DNA of 18,516 nucleotides from Haloquadratum sp. J07HQX50 (lineage in GTDB: Archaea; Halobacteriota; Halobacteria; Halobacteriales; Haloferacaceae): assembly GCA_000416005.1 (NCBI GenBank), contig KE356562.1, positions 25,373 through 43,888 of the forward strand, in the 5' to 3' direction. The notes below the pieces were generated by a model. That model was not told the DNA's origin, made no database searches, and was given only the letters and a program-made list of their open reading frames with translations. Shown piece by piece: positions 7,340-14,862 of the stretch. The stretch's first letter is position 1, and each line of letters begins with the position of its first letter. The translations under genes and the position numbers were made by a program.

Positions 7340-9502
7340 ATGGACACAGTAGGAACGACGAACCGACTCAGCGAGACTAAGAGTCCATATCTACAGCAAC
7401 ATGCTGACAACCCGGTCAATTGGCAACCATGGGATGAGGAAACGCTCCAGTTTGCTCAGGAGAATGACAAGCCAATATTTCTTTCCGTCGGGTATGCCGC
7501 TTGTCATTGGTGTCACGTGATGGCTGAGGAGAGTTTCGAAGATGAAGAAGTAGCCGCGGTATTAAACGAGTCGTTCGTTCCGATCAAAGTCGATAGAGAG
7601 GAGCGGCCTGATATCAATAAGTTATATCAAACAATCTGTCAACTTGTCACTGGTGGTGGCGGGTGGCCGCTCTCTGCTTGGCTTACACCAACGGGTGAGC
7701 CATTTTATATTGGCACATACTTTCCGAAGAATGAGCGCTCTGACCGCGGGAACGTTCCTGGATTTCTTAACGTCTGTCAATCACTTGCAACCGGATGGCA
7801 AGAAGATCGCGAAGAGATACTAAATCGTGCTGAGCAGTGGGCTGAGGCACTTGATAATGAAATGTCTCCTGCATCGGGCAGGTCCCGCCAGTCAAACTCA
7901 CGGGCAGAAGATGATTCATCACTCCATGAAGATGTTGCACAGACGGCTTTACGAGCAGTCGATGAGGAATACGGCGGATTTGGGAGTGGAGAGCCAAAGT
8001 TCCCACAGCCACGACGTATCGAGATGCTGCTTGAGTCGAGTCACACATTAAGCAATGAGGATTATGAGCGTGCTGCGACAACGACGCTGGACGAGATGGC
8101 CGCAGGTGGCATATATGATCATGTTGGTGGCGGGTTTCATCGCTACTCGACCGACCGACGGTGGGCAATCCCTCACTTTGAGAAAATGTTGTACGACAAC
8201 GCCGAACTCGCCCGTATCTATACGCTAGGATTTCAGATAACTGGGCGTACTGCCTACGCCAGGATTGCAAAAGAGACAACTGAATTTGCGATTCGCGAAT
8301 TTAAAGACTCCTCTGGTGGGTTCTACAGCACGTTGGACGCCCAAACAGAGGGTGTTGAGGGGAAATATTACGTCTGGACCCCAACACAGATTCGCGATGC
8401 AGTCGAAAATGAACGGTTGGCAGAGCTTGCATTGAGTCGGTATGGGATTACTTCGACAGGGAATTTCGAGGGGTCGAACGTCCTGAGCATAGAGAGTTCA
8501 ATCCCAGAGTTGGCACAGGAGTTCGATGTGCGTGAGTCGCAGGTGGTCGACCAGTTAGAGACCATCAGAGGGCGGTTATTCGATCTCCGCGATTCACGCG
8601 TACGACCACACCGTGATGAGAAGATACTTGCTTCCTGGAATGGGCTGATGATATCCGCGTTAGCCCACAGCGGGTTTGTACTCAATGAGTCAGCGTATCT
8701 CGATGAAGCACAATCGACCTTACAGTTCCTCCAGCGCACCCTCTGGGACGACTCTGAAAACAGACTTTCTCGACGAGTCAAAGATGGGGCTGTTGGAGGG
8801 CCAGGATTTCTCGACGATTACGCATTCCTCTCAAGGGGTGCGTTCGATCTATACCAATTCACAGGCAACATTGCACCGCTTGAGTTCTCATTGAGGTTAG
8901 CTCGCGAACTGGTTGATTCATTCTATGATCGTGATGAAGAGACGTTGTATCTCACCCCACGTTCAGCGCCTGACCTCGTTTCGAGGCCACAAGAACTCAC
9001 TGATCAGTCCACGCCATCAAGCGTCGGTGTCGCATGCTCCGTGTTAGCCGACCTTGACCCATTGACTCCGACAGATGACTTCGCAGAGATTGCCTCTGAT
9101 GTGCTTGATACACATCAAAATCAAATCCGGGGTCGACCGCTCGAACATATCACGATGGCTCGAGAAGCAACTCGGCACCAGACGACAGAAAGTCAATTGA
9201 TCGTCGCCACACAGGATACGCTACCTTCATCGATACAGACAGCACTACAGGAATCCTATCTACCTGACACTACAATTTCGAGACGCCCCGCGACAGAGTC
9301 AGCGCTCGAACAGTGGTGTGATCGACTGGATCTTGATACAGTGCCCTCACTCTGGAAGAACCGCGTTCAACGGCATGACAAAGCGACACTCTATGCATGC
9401 ACAGGTGGACAGTGTTCTCGACCGACGAGTGATATGAGTGAAGCAATAGCGTCTCTCACCCAGTCTCGATCCCAACCCCACCCAGACGAACTGTCGGAGT
9501 GA
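7340..9502 (+). CDS. DUF255 thioredoxin-domain protein (YyaL/SSP411 family)
   Basis: A 720-residue protein of the family that includes Bacillus YyaL and mammalian SPATA20/SSP411. The N-terminal thioredoxin-like domain opens with NRLSETKSPYLQQHADNPVN and has the family CHWC motif (Cys55-Cys58, in GYAACHWCHVMAEESF). DREERPDINKLYQ and GGGGWPLSAWLTP follow. The C-terminal two thirds resemble (alpha/alpha)6 barrel sugar epimerase/glycosidase folds, with GGFGSGEPKFPQPRR, GGGFHRYSTDRRWAIPHFEK, EGKYYVWT and HRDEKILASWNGLMI. Both parts are full length. The biochemical role is not settled; a redox or sugar-modifying function has been proposed. I start at ATG 7340, just before the conserved N-terminus and after a TATA-like box; a longer open frame back to 7046 overlaps purD and is not coding. 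It converges on a thioredoxin-like gene 46 bases downstream. Confidence 0.93.
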   Translation: MDTVGTTNRLSETKSPYLQQHADNPVNWQPWDEETLQFAQENDKPIFLSVGYAACHWCHVMAEESFEDEEVAAVLNESFVPIKVDREERPDINKLYQTICQLVTGGGGWPLSAWLTPTGEPFYIGTYFPKNERSDRGNVPGFLNVCQSLATGWQEDREEILNRAEQWAEALDNEMSPASGRSRQSNSRAEDDSSLHEDVAQTALRAVDEEYGGFGSGEPKFPQPRRIEMLLESSHTLSNEDYERAATTTLDEMAAGGIYDHVGGGFHRYSTDRRWAIPHFEKMLYDNAELARIYTLGFQITGRTAYARIAKETTEFAIREFKDSSGGFYSTLDAQTEGVEGKYYVWTPTQIRDAVENERLAELALSRYGITSTGNFEGSNVLSIESSIPELAQEFDVRESQVVDQLETIRGRLFDLRDSRVRPHRDEKILASWNGLMISALAHSGFVLNESAYLDEAQSTLQFLQRTLWDDSENRLSRRVKDGAVGGPGFLDDYAFLSRGAFDLYQFTGNIAPLEFSLRLARELVDSFYDRDEETLYLTPRSAPDLVSRPQELTDQSTPSSVGVACSVLADLDPLTPTDDFAEIASDVLDTHQNQIRGRPLEHITMAREATRHQTTESQLIVATQDTLPSSIQTALQESYLPDTTISRRPATESALEQWCDRLDLDTVPSLWKNRVQRHDKATLYACTGGQCSRPTSDMSEAIASLTQSRSQPHPDELSE

Positions 9503-9548
9503 ATCAACAACAAATCAATTGCGTAATCTACAGATCTGAGACAAGTAA

Positions 9549-9959
9549 CTATCCTTCACGAAGTGCCTCGGCTAAGTGAACGACAATCGGGACCGGGGCA
9601 GACTCGACGAATCGCGCGATTTCAGTGCCGTCTTGCTCTACGACCACAGTAGGGATGTACTCGATGTTATATCGATCAACCAGCGGTCCCGCTTTGTTCC
9701 CCTCAGCGTCTTTCTCCACTGGGTGATTGTGGACACGGCTCGGAGGGATATCAGCCGCTTGCAGAGCCGCTGCGAAGTCAGGTAGTTGACGCCGACAGTC
9801 ACCACACCAATCTCCGCCCCACACGTGAATCTGAATTTCGTCTGAGGCTAGCACGGCGATTTCATCTCCAAAGCCAGCAGAGTCAAACGCTGGTGTCGGT
9901 TGCATCGTTTCTAAGTCCTCTGAATACATATCTGTGCGTAGGTGGTCGGTATTGCCCAT
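9549..9959 (-). CDS. thioredoxin-like protein
   Basis: A 136-residue thioredoxin-fold protein with active site WGGDWCGDCRRQLP (Cys52, Cys55). The fold continues through a cis-proline segment YIPTVVVEQDGTEIARF, the standard second signature. The first ~25 residues are not conserved in pattern; Met11 or Met19 could be the true start, but ATG 9959 is used as the longest. There is no signal peptide or membrane anchor, so it should act in the cytoplasm as a thiol-disulfide reductant. CGDC differs from the CGPC of classical thioredoxins, so its substrates may differ. It faces the DUF255 gene tail to tail and is divergent from the cysteine synthase gene, with 388 bases between them. Confidence 0.88.
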   Translation of the reverse strand: MGNTDHLRTDMYSEDLETMQPTPAFDSAGFGDEIAVLASDEIQIHVWGGDWCGDCRRQLPDFAAALQAADIPPSRVHNHPVEKDAEGNKAGPLVDRYNIEYIPTVVVEQDGTEIARFVESAPVPIVVHLAEALREG

Positions 9960-10152
9960 AGGTGTACAGTGACGTCAGGAATGCTAAAACTAGCGGCTTC
10001 CCGGGCGTTGTTCGGATAGAGAAAGAGTGTAGAAACACAACATCAGCAGTCTCAGGACCGTCGCTTTGATGTGTCGCTCACGTGCGGGTGGAGCATGGGT
10101 TTCCACTGGTGACTATCGAGCGTCTCATCGGGAGATATGCTCGCTTATATTC

Positions 10153-10179
10153 GAGCCACTCCAAGCTTGGGGTGGTCTC
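10153..10179. repeat. inverted repeat in the thioredoxin-cysK intergenic region
   Basis: A nearly perfect palindrome. The arms CCACTCCAAG and CTTGGGGTGG (10156-10175, one T-G pair) are extended by GAG (10153-10155) and CTC (10177-10179) past a single bulged T. It lies 85 bases before the tnpB-type hairpin at 10264. It may be an internal stem of an omega-RNA-like transcript, or a binding site for a dimeric regulator of the divergent genes. Confidence 0.5.
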
Positions 10180-10263
10180 AAGAATTCAATGATGGGTGCC
10201 TTAGAATGGCGTCACATTCGCGTCGAAATGCGTTTTTGACCCTCATTGAGAGCCGTAATGATT

Positions 10264-10293
10264 CCTCCGCGTGAACGCGGAGGAGAATATTAA
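10264..10293 (+). repeat. solo tnpB-type right-end hairpin
   Basis: A perfect eight-pair stem CCTCCGCG/CGCGGAGG with a TGAA loop (10264-10283), followed by AGAATATTAA. Size and loop match the other hairpins, but the tail has lost GTCAA (ATTAA here). No tnpB coding sequence is recognisable in 9960-10260, so this is a solo end. It lies about 64 bases before the cysteine synthase ATG. Confidence 0.5.
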
Positions 10294-10347
10294 CTGTCTT
10301 CATCAGCGTCGGCAGCCTCTTACATCATTATTGACTAAATCCACGGC

Positions 10348-11316
10348 ATGGATGCAAATATTCTTGAGACAATTGGCTCGCCGCTGGTGCAGGTAACATC
10401 GCCACCAGGAGTGGTAATTGCTGCCAAAATCGAATCGAATAATCCTGGTGGATCGGCAAAGGATAGACCTGCATTAGCGATGATTGAGCAGGCTGAAAGA
10501 CAGAATCAGATTTCACCAGGTGATAGTCTAGTTGAACCGACCAGTGGGAACACTGGAATTGGCCTCGCAGTCGCGGCTGCAACGAAGGGGTATGACCTGA
10601 CTGTGGTTATGCCTGCATCACAGTCGCCTGAGCGACGGCAGCTCATGCGTGCATATGGAGCAGACGTCGAACTTGTGGATGGGAATATCTCGGACGCAAA
10701 ATCTCGTGCCGATAAGTTAGAGGAGACCGGGATGACTCAACTGCGACAGTTTGAGAATCCAGCCAATCCCCGGGCTCACTACCTGACAACCGGGGAGGAG
10801 GTACTCACCCAGGTAGGTAATCGGTCAGTCGTCGCTTTAGTCGCTGGTGTCGGAACGGGTGGAACAATCACTGGTGTTGGGCGTCGACTTCGTGAGGAGT
10901 TCCCAGATATGGATATTATTGCGGTAGAGCCCGAAGAAAATGCTGTTCTCTCTGGTGACGACCCTGGTGACGATGCGTTTCAAGGGATGGGCCCTGGTTT
11001 TGTCAGTGAAAATCTTGACACAGAGATTATCGATACGGTCAAAACTGTCAGTATTGATGATGCTGAGGCAGAGTGCCGCCGACTCGCACGAGAGGAGGGT
11101 ATATTGGTCGGGCAGTCATCTGGGGCCTCAAATCTGGTCGCTCGCCAGGTTGGGCCGAAGTACGCGTCCGAGGCGGATGATTGCGCTCGTCGCGCTCCGG
11201 CACCAGTTATCGAACGCGAATCACCAACGCCGTCTGTCGACAAACGATGTCCAGTGATCATTACGGTCTACTGGGACAGCGGTGAACGATACATGTCGAC
11301 CGGCCTCTTTGAGTAA
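10348..11316 (+). CDS. cysK: cysteine synthase-type PLP enzyme
   Basis: A 322-residue fold-type II PLP enzyme of the O-acetylserine sulfhydrylase family, which makes cysteine from an activated serine and sulfide in the cytoplasm. NNPGGSAKDRPAL carries the PLP lysine (Lys38), PTSGNTG (64-70) is the substrate loop, and GVGTGGTITG (~167-176) is the phosphate-binding loop. SSGAS and the C-terminal DSGERYMSTGLF are also family-typical. The length is normal. ATG 10348 directly precedes the conserved N-terminal ILETIGSPLVQV. No strong TATA box is visible at -27; the nearest weak candidate is TACATCATTA. Cystathionine beta-synthase or phosphoserine-specific forms share these motifs, so the exact acyl donor is uncertain. 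It is divergent from the thioredoxin gene and converges on the DUF123 gene 14 bases downstream. Confidence 0.88.
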   Translation: MDANILETIGSPLVQVTSPPGVVIAAKIESNNPGGSAKDRPALAMIEQAERQNQISPGDSLVEPTSGNTGIGLAVAAATKGYDLTVVMPASQSPERRQLMRAYGADVELVDGNISDAKSRADKLEETGMTQLRQFENPANPRAHYLTTGEEVLTQVGNRSVVALVAGVGTGGTITGVGRRLREEFPDMDIIAVEPEENAVLSGDDPGDDAFQGMGPGFVSENLDTEIIDTVKTVSIDDAEAECRRLAREEGILVGQSSGASNLVARQVGPKYASEADDCARRAPAPVIERESPTPSVDKRCPVIITVYWDSGERYMSTGLFE

Positions 11317-11330
11317 TTATCGACGAACGA

Positions 11331-11849
11331 TCAGAGAATCCGTTGGATCCTTGCATCCACTACTTCGCGGTGCGAAACATCCGAACTGACTTGCTGAATA
11401 AAGTGTGCTTTGCATTGGCAGTCAGTGGCCCCAAACTTGGTGACGGGGGTCGCACAGTCGGGAGAGGTATGCAACGCGGAAGCCAGTGCACATTCACCAT
11501 CCCATTTCGGGACCACAAGTATATCTATCAGTTGAATTGCAGATGACTGCGCGATGTAATCGATGTGCCAGTGTGAGACACCACGGTCACTATTCGCGAC
11601 TGATATGTGACGTTGAATCCGACTGAATCCGCCTGTCCCAAACGCAGATCCAACATAGAAATACATCCCTGTGTCAAAGACGTGATTGCCAAGTGCTCCT
11701 ATTGAGCGTTCAATTGGTTCTCTTGCGCGATACACCAAGAGGTATATTCCTCTCGTCACGTCTCCGCCCCCAATGATGGGGAGATCACCTGATGTCTCGA
11801 TTTCGTCAGGATGTATCCACTGCCTGGCAGACAGAGTTGAGTTCGCCAT
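11331..11849 (-). CDS. DUF123 (GIY-YIG-like) domain protein
   Basis: A 172-residue DUF123 protein. Residues ~33-68 carry the family core GIYLLVYRA, IGALGNHVFDTGMYFYVGSA, then FGTGGFSRIQRH, which aligns with the GIY-YIG nuclease fold. SHWHIDYI, ECALASAL, FGATDCQCKAHF complete the domain. In some archaea the same domain is fused to endonuclease III, which hints at a nucleic-acid role, but the activity is not established. The Tyr of the GIY element and the Arg of RIQRH are present, so nuclease chemistry is possible. The ATG is two bases after the stop of the upstream DUF393 gene, so the two are almost certainly co-transcribed and translationally coupled. It converges on cysK. Confidence 0.88.
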   Translation of the reverse strand: MANSTLSARQWIHPDEIETSGDLPIIGGGDVTRGIYLLVYRAREPIERSIGALGNHVFDTGMYFYVGSAFGTGGFSRIQRHISVANSDRGVSHWHIDYIAQSSAIQLIDILVVPKWDGECALASALHTSPDCATPVTKFGATDCQCKAHFIQQVSSDVSHREVVDARIQRIL

Positions 11850-11851
11850 AG

Positions 11852-12277
11852 CTATGCGATTGCGGATTGGTGCTGACTGGACGTGACAAGTGGGTCGTAT
11901 ACTGATTCTGCCTCACTCGTAAGCTGATACACTGAGTGGACGTTATCTGGTTCGCGGCCACGACCACTGGCGAGCCCGACGACCTCTGCAATTTGCGTAT
12001 AGTTGTCTCGGACGAGCGAGCTTACCAGATGTGGCGTGCCAGCGCGCTTGGCGAGCTCCTCCGCAGCAGACCGGCCTGCATAGACTTGTTTCTCTTCGAT
12101 ATCGACTAAGAACATCGCGAACGGCGTCGTGTCAAACTGCGCATCTAAGAACTGCTGTGCTGCGCTATCATACCATGAGAGCGCACCGACGGTGTCAAGT
12201 CGCTCAAGAGCTTTCGCTGCAAGAGAGCAGTATGGGCACTCACCATCGTAGATGAGTATATCATCAACCGTAGACAT
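11852..12277 (-). CDS. DUF393 (DCC family) thiol-disulfide protein
   Basis: A 141-residue DCC family protein, named for its N-terminal DxxCxxC motif. Here it is ILIYDGECPYCSLAAKAL, with Cys14 and Cys17 in a thioredoxin-like fold. The middle part (FDTTPFAMFLVDIEEKQVYA, then RSAAEELAKR) fits the rest of the family. The likely role is thiol-disulfide exchange or redox sensing in the cytoplasm; no substrate is known to me. I choose ATG 12277 because the conserved DGxCPxC follows ten residues later. An in-frame TTG at 12325 would add 16 residues without family resemblance. It is the first gene of a two-gene operon with the DUF123 gene and is divergent from the ABC ATPase gene. Confidence 0.88.
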   Translation of the reverse strand: MSTVDDILIYDGECPYCSLAAKALERLDTVGALSWYDSAAQQFLDAQFDTTPFAMFLVDIEEKQVYAGRSAAEELAKRAGTPHLVSSLVRDNYTQIAEVVGLASGRGREPDNVHSVYQLTSEAESVYDPLVTSSQHQSAIA

Positions 12278-12370
12278 ACTCGCTTTTCGAGATACAACTG
12301 CAAAACATTGCGGGAAAGAAATCAATATGTATGACTTTTAGATAGACACTAAGCGCGAGGATTCGACAGC

Positions 12371-12379
12371 GTTTTTAGG
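12371..12379 (+). promoter_or_regulatory. TATA-like box upstream of the ABC ATPase leader
   Basis: GTTTTTAGG is the best TATA-like sequence before the ABC ATPase gene and predicts a transcript start near 12400. No TATA-like sequence is seen at -27 of ATG 12595. If right, the transcript has a leader of about 195 bases, unusually long for a haloarchaeon. Confidence 0.35.
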
Positions 12380-12406
12380 ATGGCCTAAATATCAATTCTC
12401 GATGAA

Positions 12407-12590
12407 ACTCACCGGGAACCTGCTGATTAGATGTTCCCACGTCCGAACAGGTAATCTCACGCATAGAACTCATTACCTCTCTGTGAGAACTAACAAAACA
12501 GTAGATATCAACGAACCAGATCGACGCCCGCCGAGACCAGCAGTTTCGAAATCGATAGACTCACCCCACCGTCAACGGAAGTTCGTGAGT
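12407..12590 (+). promoter_or_regulatory. structured 5' leader of the ABC ATPase gene
   Basis: Several inverted repeats fall in this predicted leader. GGGAAC/GTTCCC pair at 12414-12419 and 12433-12438. AGGTAAT/ATTACCT pair at 12449-12455 and 12472-12478. The loop of that second hairpin holds CTCAC (12456-12460), which can pair with GTGAG (12483-12487) as an H-type pseudoknot. ACTCAC occurs at 12407-12412 and again at 12559-12564; either copy can pair with GTGAGT (12585-12590), just before ATG 12595. This gives mutually exclusive pairings near the start codon. It is not a riboswitch class I recognise, and short repeats can arise by chance. A 67-codon basic frame (12402-12605) overlaps this leader and is probably not a gene. 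Confidence 0.35.
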
Positions 12591-12594
12591 AATT

Positions 12595-13749
12595 ATGTCG
12601 GATAGTGTCTACTCACCAACTGATCACCGCGAACACATCCCACAGGATTCTTCAGATGAGTCAGAGACAGTCTTAGAACTCGAAAATCTTTCAAAGGTAT
12701 ATGCGTCTGAAACCGCAGTTGATGGGCTGTCGTTTACGATCACAGAAGGAGAAATTGTTACACTTCTCGGGCCTTCCGGGTGCGGAAAAACGACCACGCT
12801 TCGGCTACTGGCAGGGCTTGAGTCCCCTGATGAAGGGACCGTTCGAATCAACGGGGATCGAGTCACAGGCAGTTCATTCACGCCTCCCGAAAATAGAGGA
12901 GTTGGCGTTGTATTTCAGGAATTTGCGCTCTTTCCGCATCTCACTGCTCGGGAGAACATTGCGTTTGGATTGCAAGACCTCCCCACAGAAGCGCGGACAG
13001 CCCGAGTGGATGAGCTGCTTTCGTTAGTGAATTTGAATAATCAAGGCCACAGCTATCCGGGTGAGCTTTCTGGCGGTCAGCAACAGCGAGTTGCGTTAGC
13101 ACGGTCGCTAGCGCCTGAGCCGGAGGTCCTGTTATTGGATGAGCCGTTCTCAAATCTCGACGTTGACCTCCGTATCGAGATGCGTGAAGAAGTCCGTGAC
13201 ATTCTTAAAACCGCAGGAGTCACCGCAATATCTGTTACACACGATCAAGAAGAGGCTCTTTCAATTTCTGATCGTGTTGCAGTGATGAGTGAGGGTCAGA
13301 TTGAGCAAATCGATACACCAGAGGCAGTTTTCCAGCATCCAACCTCACGATTCGTGGCGAGTTTTCTTGGCTATGCCAGTTTTATTCCGGGATATGTCTC
13401 CGGCGATGTCGTCGAAACTGAAGTTGGTGCGGTCCCTCGAAAGCAGGTGCACGGACTCGCACCAGAGTATGACCATACCAAGATTGATCTCTTAGTTCGG
13501 CCAGATGACGTCGGGATTTGCACTAAGAAAAAGTCCCAATTATCACAGCAGCCATGTGGAACTGGTGAGGTAACCGCGAAAAGATACCTCGGTCCAACAT
13601 TCCTATACGAGGTTGAACTGGATACAGGAGATGCGATTCGGTGTATGCATAATCACGATGAGCCGGTCCCGGATTCTGACCGCGTAGACATCGCCATCAA
13701 GGCTGACCACGAACTCGCTTGGTTTCCCCGCGAGCAACGGCCAGATTGA
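12595..13749 (+). CDS. ABC transporter ATP-binding protein with TOBE domain
   Basis: A 384-residue importer ATPase of the CUT1/MOI class (the type that powers uptake of sugars, polyamines, thiamine, iron or sulfate). All nucleotide-binding motifs are intact: Walker A GPSGCGKTT (59-67), Q-loop Gln108 (VVFQEF), signature LSGGQQQR (158-165), Walker B VLLLDEP (178-184, catalytic Glu183), D-loop SNLD and H-loop His216. After residue ~245 comes a TOBE-type regulatory region (DLLVRPDDVGI, TAKRYLGPTFLYEVEL), which in relatives helps sense or couple to the permease. The substrate cannot be told. No permease or binding-protein gene lies in this window on either side, so the partners are elsewhere or lost. 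It is peripheral to the membrane on the cytosolic side. The first ~22 residues before the domain are polar. ATG 12595 is the only sensible start. Confidence 0.93.
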   Translation: MSDSVYSPTDHREHIPQDSSDESETVLELENLSKVYASETAVDGLSFTITEGEIVTLLGPSGCGKTTTLRLLAGLESPDEGTVRINGDRVTGSSFTPPENRGVGVVFQEFALFPHLTARENIAFGLQDLPTEARTARVDELLSLVNLNNQGHSYPGELSGGQQQRVALARSLAPEPEVLLLDEPFSNLDVDLRIEMREEVRDILKTAGVTAISVTHDQEEALSISDRVAVMSEGQIEQIDTPEAVFQHPTSRFVASFLGYASFIPGYVSGDVVETEVGAVPRKQVHGLAPEYDHTKIDLLVRPDDVGICTKKKSQLSQQPCGTGEVTAKRYLGPTFLYEVELDTGDAIRCMHNHDEPVPDSDRVDIAIKADHELAWFPREQRPD

Positions 13750-13797
13750 TTTGTAAGCTGTGTGATCAACGATACGGTTCGATCAGAATAATGCCCG

Positions 13798-14049
13798 CTA
13801 AAATGGACCAGTGAGTGAAACCTCCACGAGTCCCTCACGAAGTGCGTATTTTAATTGCTCATCTCGGGGCATTTCTCCCCATCTGTCTGGACGCGCATCT
13901 TCAGGCACCGCATCTAATTGTGATATAATTGAACGATGCAGAAACTGTCCATTCTCATCACACGCTGGACAGGTCAGTATAATCATACGGACACGGTATG
14001 GCCGTTCTTCAGCGTGACCGCATCGAGGACAGATATACGTCTCTGACAC
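13798..14049 (-). CDS. small zinc-ribbon protein
   Basis: An 83-residue protein. The N-terminus YICPRCGHAEERPYRVRMII and LTCPACDENGQF form a CPxCG...CPAC zinc ribbon with four cysteines. The C-terminal half, with WGEMPRDEQLKYALREG, is helical and acidic. Small proteins of this type are common in haloarchaea; most have no known function and may bind nucleic acid or a protein partner. It starts at GTG 14049, one residue pair before the conserved Tyr-Ile-Cys. The GTG overlaps a TAG in another minus-strand frame (14049-14279). No partner gene is clear. It lies tail to tail with the ABC ATPase gene, 48 bases apart. Confidence 0.75.
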   Translation of the reverse strand: MSETYICPRCGHAEERPYRVRMIILTCPACDENGQFLHRSIISQLDAVPEDARPDRWGEMPRDEQLKYALREGLVEVSLTGPF

Positions 14050-14052
14050 TAA

Positions 14053-14250
14053 TCCTCAATATGTGCCCAAGTTACACTAATCTGTGGGTTTGTGAATTCT
14101 CTCAATATAGGTGTTGGTGGAGCGCTGGATCCTTCCCATGGCTCAAGCGTTGGCTTCCTCTTTGCTTTTGTACGAGGCGCACTCGGAGTCATCATGGAAA
14201 TCACGGATTCGTACGTCATCGGCTGCAGAGGCGGATATATTGGCCCTTGA
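14053..14250 (+). pseudogene. unrecognised open frame, possibly a gene remnant
   Basis: This frame is open for 65 codons to TGA 14248-14250. From GTG 14092 it reads GVGGALDPSHGSSVGFLFAF and VRGALGVIMEITDSYVIG, with many codons starting in G, as in real genes. The hydrophobic, glycine-rich run could be one or two membrane segments. On the opposite strand a 76-codon frame (14049-14279) ends at a TAG overlapping the zinc-ribbon GTG. At most one of the two is real. I recognise neither. Confidence 0.25.
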
Positions 14251-14458
14251 GCTCGGGGAGGGAGCCGACGGCTAACCAAGTTGCAATGATCTGTGAATAG
14301 CGACCCAATATAATTAGTTACAGGCAGACACGAGTGTTGTCAGTCATGGGCTGCCAGCTAGCCCTCTAAATCGGGGTCGCTGACTCGTGAACGCTCGCAA
14401 CTCAATATCGATCCATCTTGATCAAGCTCGGGTGTGACGTGATGAGACCACCGATAAG

Positions 14459-14488
14459 CTCGGGGCTGAATCCCGAGGCTGTTGACAT
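14459..14488 (+). repeat. tnpB-type terminal hairpin, second class
   Basis: The stem CTCGGGG/TCCCGAG (14459-14465, 14471-14477, one G-T pair) has a CTGAA loop and is followed by GCTGTTGACAT. It aligns with the minus-strand hairpin at 17047-17076 (loop CTTGA, tail GCAGTTCACGT). The tail GTTGAC/GTTCAC differs from the GTCAA tail of the other class. The coding part that should precede it on the plus strand is not recognisable. Confidence 0.5.
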
Positions 14489-14519
14489 TATGATTCTTCG
14501 CTTTGAGCTACGCGGTTGA

Positions 14520-14820
14520 TGGGTGGTTCTCAGCGGTGTACTTTCATCTGTCGATGACAACCGTACCGACGAGCAGTTCAACTGCGCGGATTGTGGGTAC
14601 GCGGGATTACAATTAGCGAGGATCATCGCTAACTGATGCTGTCAGTACATCTATCGCGGGCAGAACTCTCGTGATGGATGGGCCACCAGTCAACCAGCCC
14701 TCCGGGGATATTAAACCTGAACAGTGACCACACGCCTGCGGAGCTATTTGGATCATAATAGGAGTCCGGTGAAACACTTCACTTCGGGGCCGGAGAGAGG
14801 TCACAGCGTTCCATAATGAC
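14520..14820 (+). pseudogene. tnpB: decayed tnpB relic (zinc ribbon and C-terminal tail)
   Basis: Fragments of a TnpB C-terminus are spread over three frames. SQRC is readable around 14530, then DDNRTDEQFNCADCGYAGLQ (from 14553) is the second half of the zinc ribbon and runs to TGA 14634. After a frameshift, ILNLNSDHTPAE (from 14708) matches the usual TnpB tail GTLNLNGDxTPAE. The expected NADYNAA motif after the ribbon is missing, so catalytic residues are lost. The relic ends just before the amylase stop codon on the opposite strand. It belongs to the same TnpB subgroup as the plus-strand relic at 17325-17836. Confidence 0.75.
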
Positions 14821-14862
14821 GAGACTCTCGAACGACTTGAGTTTGAGCCGGTTGACAGGATA

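Noticed and set aside
12402..12605. A 67-codon basic frame before the ABC ATPase gene
   Set aside because: Strongly basic in an organism with acidic proteins and coincides with the inverted repeats; better explained as leader RNA. A coupled leader peptide is not fully excluded.
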